DNA from: Pseudomonadota bacterium
GTDB lineage: Bacteria > Pseudomonadota > Gammaproteobacteria > Burkholderiales > Rhodocyclaceae
Direction: 5' to 3'
Assembly (NCBI GenBank): GCA_029776255.1
Contig: JAKOTN010000120.1
Coordinates: 22,466 to 86,465, forward strand
Length of the DNA stretch: 64,000 bases
The notes under the pieces were generated by a model. That model did not search any database and was not told the origin of the DNA. It was given only the letters and a program-made list of their open reading frames with translations. The position numbers and the translations under genes are program-made. Positions 62,262-64,000 of the stretch are shown here, in pieces (positions within the stretch are counted from its first letter, which is position 1; the number at the start of each line of letters is the position of its first letter).

Positions 62262-63746
62262 ATGAACGCACAACGCACCCCCAGCTTGATGGTCCAAGGC
62301 TGCACCTCCGACGCCGGCAAAAGCCTGTTGGTCGCCGGCCTGTGCCGCGTCCTGCGACGCCACGGCGTCCGCGTCGCGCCGTTCAAACCGCAGAACATGG
62401 CGCTCAATTCGGCGGTCACCGTCGACGGCGGCGAGATCGGCCGCGCACAGGCCCTGCAAGCGCTTGCCGCCGGCGTGCCGCCGCATTCCGATTTCAACCC
62501 GGTGTTGCTGAAACCGGCCACCGACCAGCGCGCACAGGTGATCATTCACGGCAAGGTCCTGCGCGACCTCGAGGCCAGCGACTATCACGCCTACAAGCCG
62601 CGGGCGATGACGGCGGTGCTCGACTCCTGGCGGCGCCTGTGCGCGGCGTACGAGTGCCTGCTCGTCGAAGGCGCCGGCAGCCCGGCCGAAATCAATCTGC
62701 GCGACCGCGACATCGCCAACATGGGATTTGCCGAAGCCGTCGACTGCCCGGTGATCCTGATCGCCGACATTGATCGCGGCGGCGTGTTCGCCCACTTTTG
62801 CGGCACGCTGGATCTGCTGTCGCCAAGCGAACAGGCACGCGTCAAGGGCTTTGTAATCAACCGCTTCCGTGGCGACATCGGCTTGCTCGAAAGCGGCCTG
62901 CGCTGGCTCGAACAGCGTACCGGCAAACCGGTGCTCGGCGTGTTGCCGTATCTGCACGGTCTGTACCTCGATGCCGAGGACGCGCTGCCGCGCGAAGTGG
63001 AAAGCAAGACCAGTACCCGCCTGCGTGTCGTCGCGCCGGTGTATCCGCGCATCGCCAATCACAACGACCTCGATCCTTTGCGCTACCACCCGGAGGTCGA
63101 TTTCCGCTTCGTCGGACCCAACGAAACGCCGCCCGCCTGCGACCTGATCGTCCTGCCAGGCTCGAAGGCCGTGCAAGCCGATCTGACCTGGCTGCGCGCG
63201 CACGGCTGGGAAGCGGCGATCCAACGCCACCTGCGCTACGGCGGCAAGGTGATCGGCATCTGCGGCGGCTTGCAGATGCTCGGTCGCCAGCTGCACGATC
63301 CGCTGGGTCTGGAAGGCTCGCCGGCCAGCCTGCCGGGCCTGGGCTGGCTGGATTACGAAACGCGCCTGGGAACGGAAAAAACCCTGCAAAACGTCAGCGG
63401 CAAACTGCAACTGCCGGGTCGGGCGACCGTGTCCGGTTACCGAATCCACATGGGCGTCACCACCGGCCCGGCGCTGACGTCACCGGCCCTGGAACTCGCC
63501 GGTCAGCCGGACGGCGCCGTCTCGGCGGACGGACAGATCCTGGCGACGTATTGCCACGGACTGTTCGACTCGCCGACGGCGCTCGCCGCCCTGCTGACCT
63601 GGGCCGGACACCGTCCAGGCATTCTTTTCGACGCGGCGCAAAGACGGGAACAAGACCTCGACCGGCTCGCCGACGCCGTCGAACAACACCTGAACTGGCA
63701 ACAGCTCGCCGACTGGCTGCCGGCGCGCGCGATCAAGCTCGAATGA
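62262..63746 (+). CDS. cobQ: Cobyric acid synthase
   Basis: A 494-residue glutamine amidotransferase that amidates side chains b, d, e and g of adenosylcobyrinic acid diamide. The N-terminal ATP domain has [20 protein letters not shown] and [28 protein letters not shown] residues follow. The C-terminal triad-type amidotransferase has [18 protein letters not shown] (Cys) and [10 protein letters not shown] (His). ATG 62262 gives the family start; ORF extends to 62226. Divergent from btuF-like gene; no cobalamin riboswitch fits in the 34-base gap. Confidence 0.94.
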   Translation: MNAQRTPSLMVQGCTSDAGKSLLVAGLCRVLRRHGVRVAPFKPQNMALNSAVTVDGGEIGRAQALQALAAGVPPHSDFNPVLLKPATDQRAQVIIHGKVLRDLEASDYHAYKPRAMTAVLDSWRRLCAAYECLLVEGAGSPAEINLRDRDIANMGFAEAVDCPVILIADIDRGGVFAHFCGTLDLLSPSEQARVKGFVINRFRGDIGLLESGLRWLEQRTGKPVLGVLPYLHGLYLDAEDALPREVESKTSTRLRVVAPVYPRIANHNDLDPLRYHPEVDFRFVGPNETPPACDLIVLPGSKAVQADLTWLRAHGWEAAIQRHLRYGGKVIGICGGLQMLGRQLHDPLGLEGSPASLPGLGWLDYETRLGTEKTLQNVSGKLQLPGRATVSGYRIHMGVTTGPALTSPALELAGQPDGAVSADGQILATYCHGLFDSPTALAALLTWAGHRPGILFDAAQRREQDLDRLADAVEQHLNWQQLADWLPARAIKLE

Positions 63747-63814
63747 CGTGTAGAAGTTCGGACTTGATCTGTGAGGCCGCACCAGTTTTCGTACCAGTCT
63801 TATTAACCCGGCAA

Positions 63815-64000
63815 TCAAATAGTCTGACTTGCGGCATACTGGACAGCCGAATGATTGAAATAAGCCATACCCCGTTCAGGTGTTTTGCTGAGAAATTCCA
63901 TGAATTGGCTCGCCTTTTGCAGCAACGCTTTTTTGCTGGTGGCGCGATCAGAGGAACGCAACTCGGTTTTGAAGTCCCGATTCAAGTAGTCGTCGGGATT
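63815..64000 (-). CDS. IS630-family transposase, C-terminal fragment at the window edge
   Basis: The 61 C-terminal residues are visible before the right edge: NPDDYLNRDFKTELRSSDRA, KALLQKASQFMEFLSKTPER and GMAYFNHSAVQYAAS. This corresponds to the region following the third catalytic residue (LNPDEYLN) in IS630-type DDE transposases; here the last acidic position reads Asp-Asp. The gene continues outside the window. It marks the edge of a mobile element abutting cobQ at 68 bases. Confidence 0.8.
   Translation of the reverse strand, partial: NPDDYLNRDFKTELRSSDRATSKKALLQKASQFMEFLSKTPERGMAYFNHSAVQYAASQTI

Noticed and set aside
62226..62262. Cobalamin riboswitch before cobQ or btuF
   Set aside because: The divergent starts are only 34 bases apart; no space for a B12 box and no conserved B12-box sequence was seen.
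1..64000. CRISPR array accompanying the CARF nuclease
   Set aside because: No regularly spaced direct repeats were noticed on reading; the only tandem repeats are the 15-bp pair at 16089 and the GAATTC triplet.

Overview
The window looks like a betaproteobacterial chromosome, most likely from the Rhodocyclales or a close relative. The basis is GC-rich coding sequence, the order ypjD-like / ffh / transglycosylase / proS / rppH / CNP1-like / coq7 / osmC / rplM-rpsI, ubiquinone biosynthesis, and protein sequences of betaproteobacterial type. This assignment is inferred from gene order and protein resemblance; no database was consulted.

Region 1 (1-13.6 kb) is mostly core genome. It holds the start of a vsr mismatch endonuclease at the left edge, a glyoxalase-fold protein, a branched-chain aminotransferase, a chemoreceptor whose first membrane helix is frameshifted from the rest, a LysR regulator, a cytochrome-assembly-like protein, ffh, a lytic transglycosylase, proS, rppH, coq7, osmC and the L13/S9 operon. 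Just upstream of rplM lies a well-formed promoter-to-terminator unit of about 110 nt with a loop complementary to Shine-Dalgarno sequences, a candidate small RNA.

Region 2 (13.6-16.1 kb) is an insertion-sequence graveyard: IS3-family fragments in both orientations, one of them split by an internally deleted IS1634-family element. Region 3 (16.2-41.8 kb) is a roughly 25.6 kb cluster of tightly packed minus-strand genes for a surface polysaccharide. At its promoter-proximal end are the CDP-glucose / CDP-4-keto-3,6-dideoxyglucose genes (rfbF, rfbG, rfbH), followed by a NeuB-like synthase with a C-terminal cupin, a YerE-like thiamine-diphosphate enzyme, an epimerase/reductase, a HAD phosphatase and an iron-type alcohol dehydrogenase. 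Together these suggest a branched, possibly long-chain, CDP-linked sugar. A GtrA/GtrB/GT-C cassette, a sulfatase-like membrane transferase, methyltransferases, glycosyltransferases, a flippase, an initiating sugar transferase and a WbpM-type dehydratase complete the cluster. No Wzy polymerase was recognised.

Region 4 (42.3-50 kb) is a copper/silver efflux locus: a CusR-like response regulator without an adjacent kinase, a CusF-like protein, a DUF2789 protein and CusCBA. Region 5 (50-57.8 kb) is a hydrogenase-4-like membrane complex (hyfB, C, E, F, G, I). Its large subunit lacks both pairs of [NiFe]-ligating cysteines while its small subunit keeps the Fe-S cysteines. A ribbon-helix-helix regulator lies divergently upstream, and a perfect palindrome overlaps a sigma70-like promoter that reads toward hyf.

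Region 6 (57.8-64 kb) carries an HNH nuclease, a Card1/Can2-type CARF nuclease with no CRISPR locus in view, an alpha/beta hydrolase, divergent btuF-like and cobyric acid synthase genes, and the end of an IS630-family transposase at the right edge. The most interesting items are the branched-sugar pathway, the anti-SD small RNA candidate, the cysteine-free Hyf complex and the orphan CARF nuclease.
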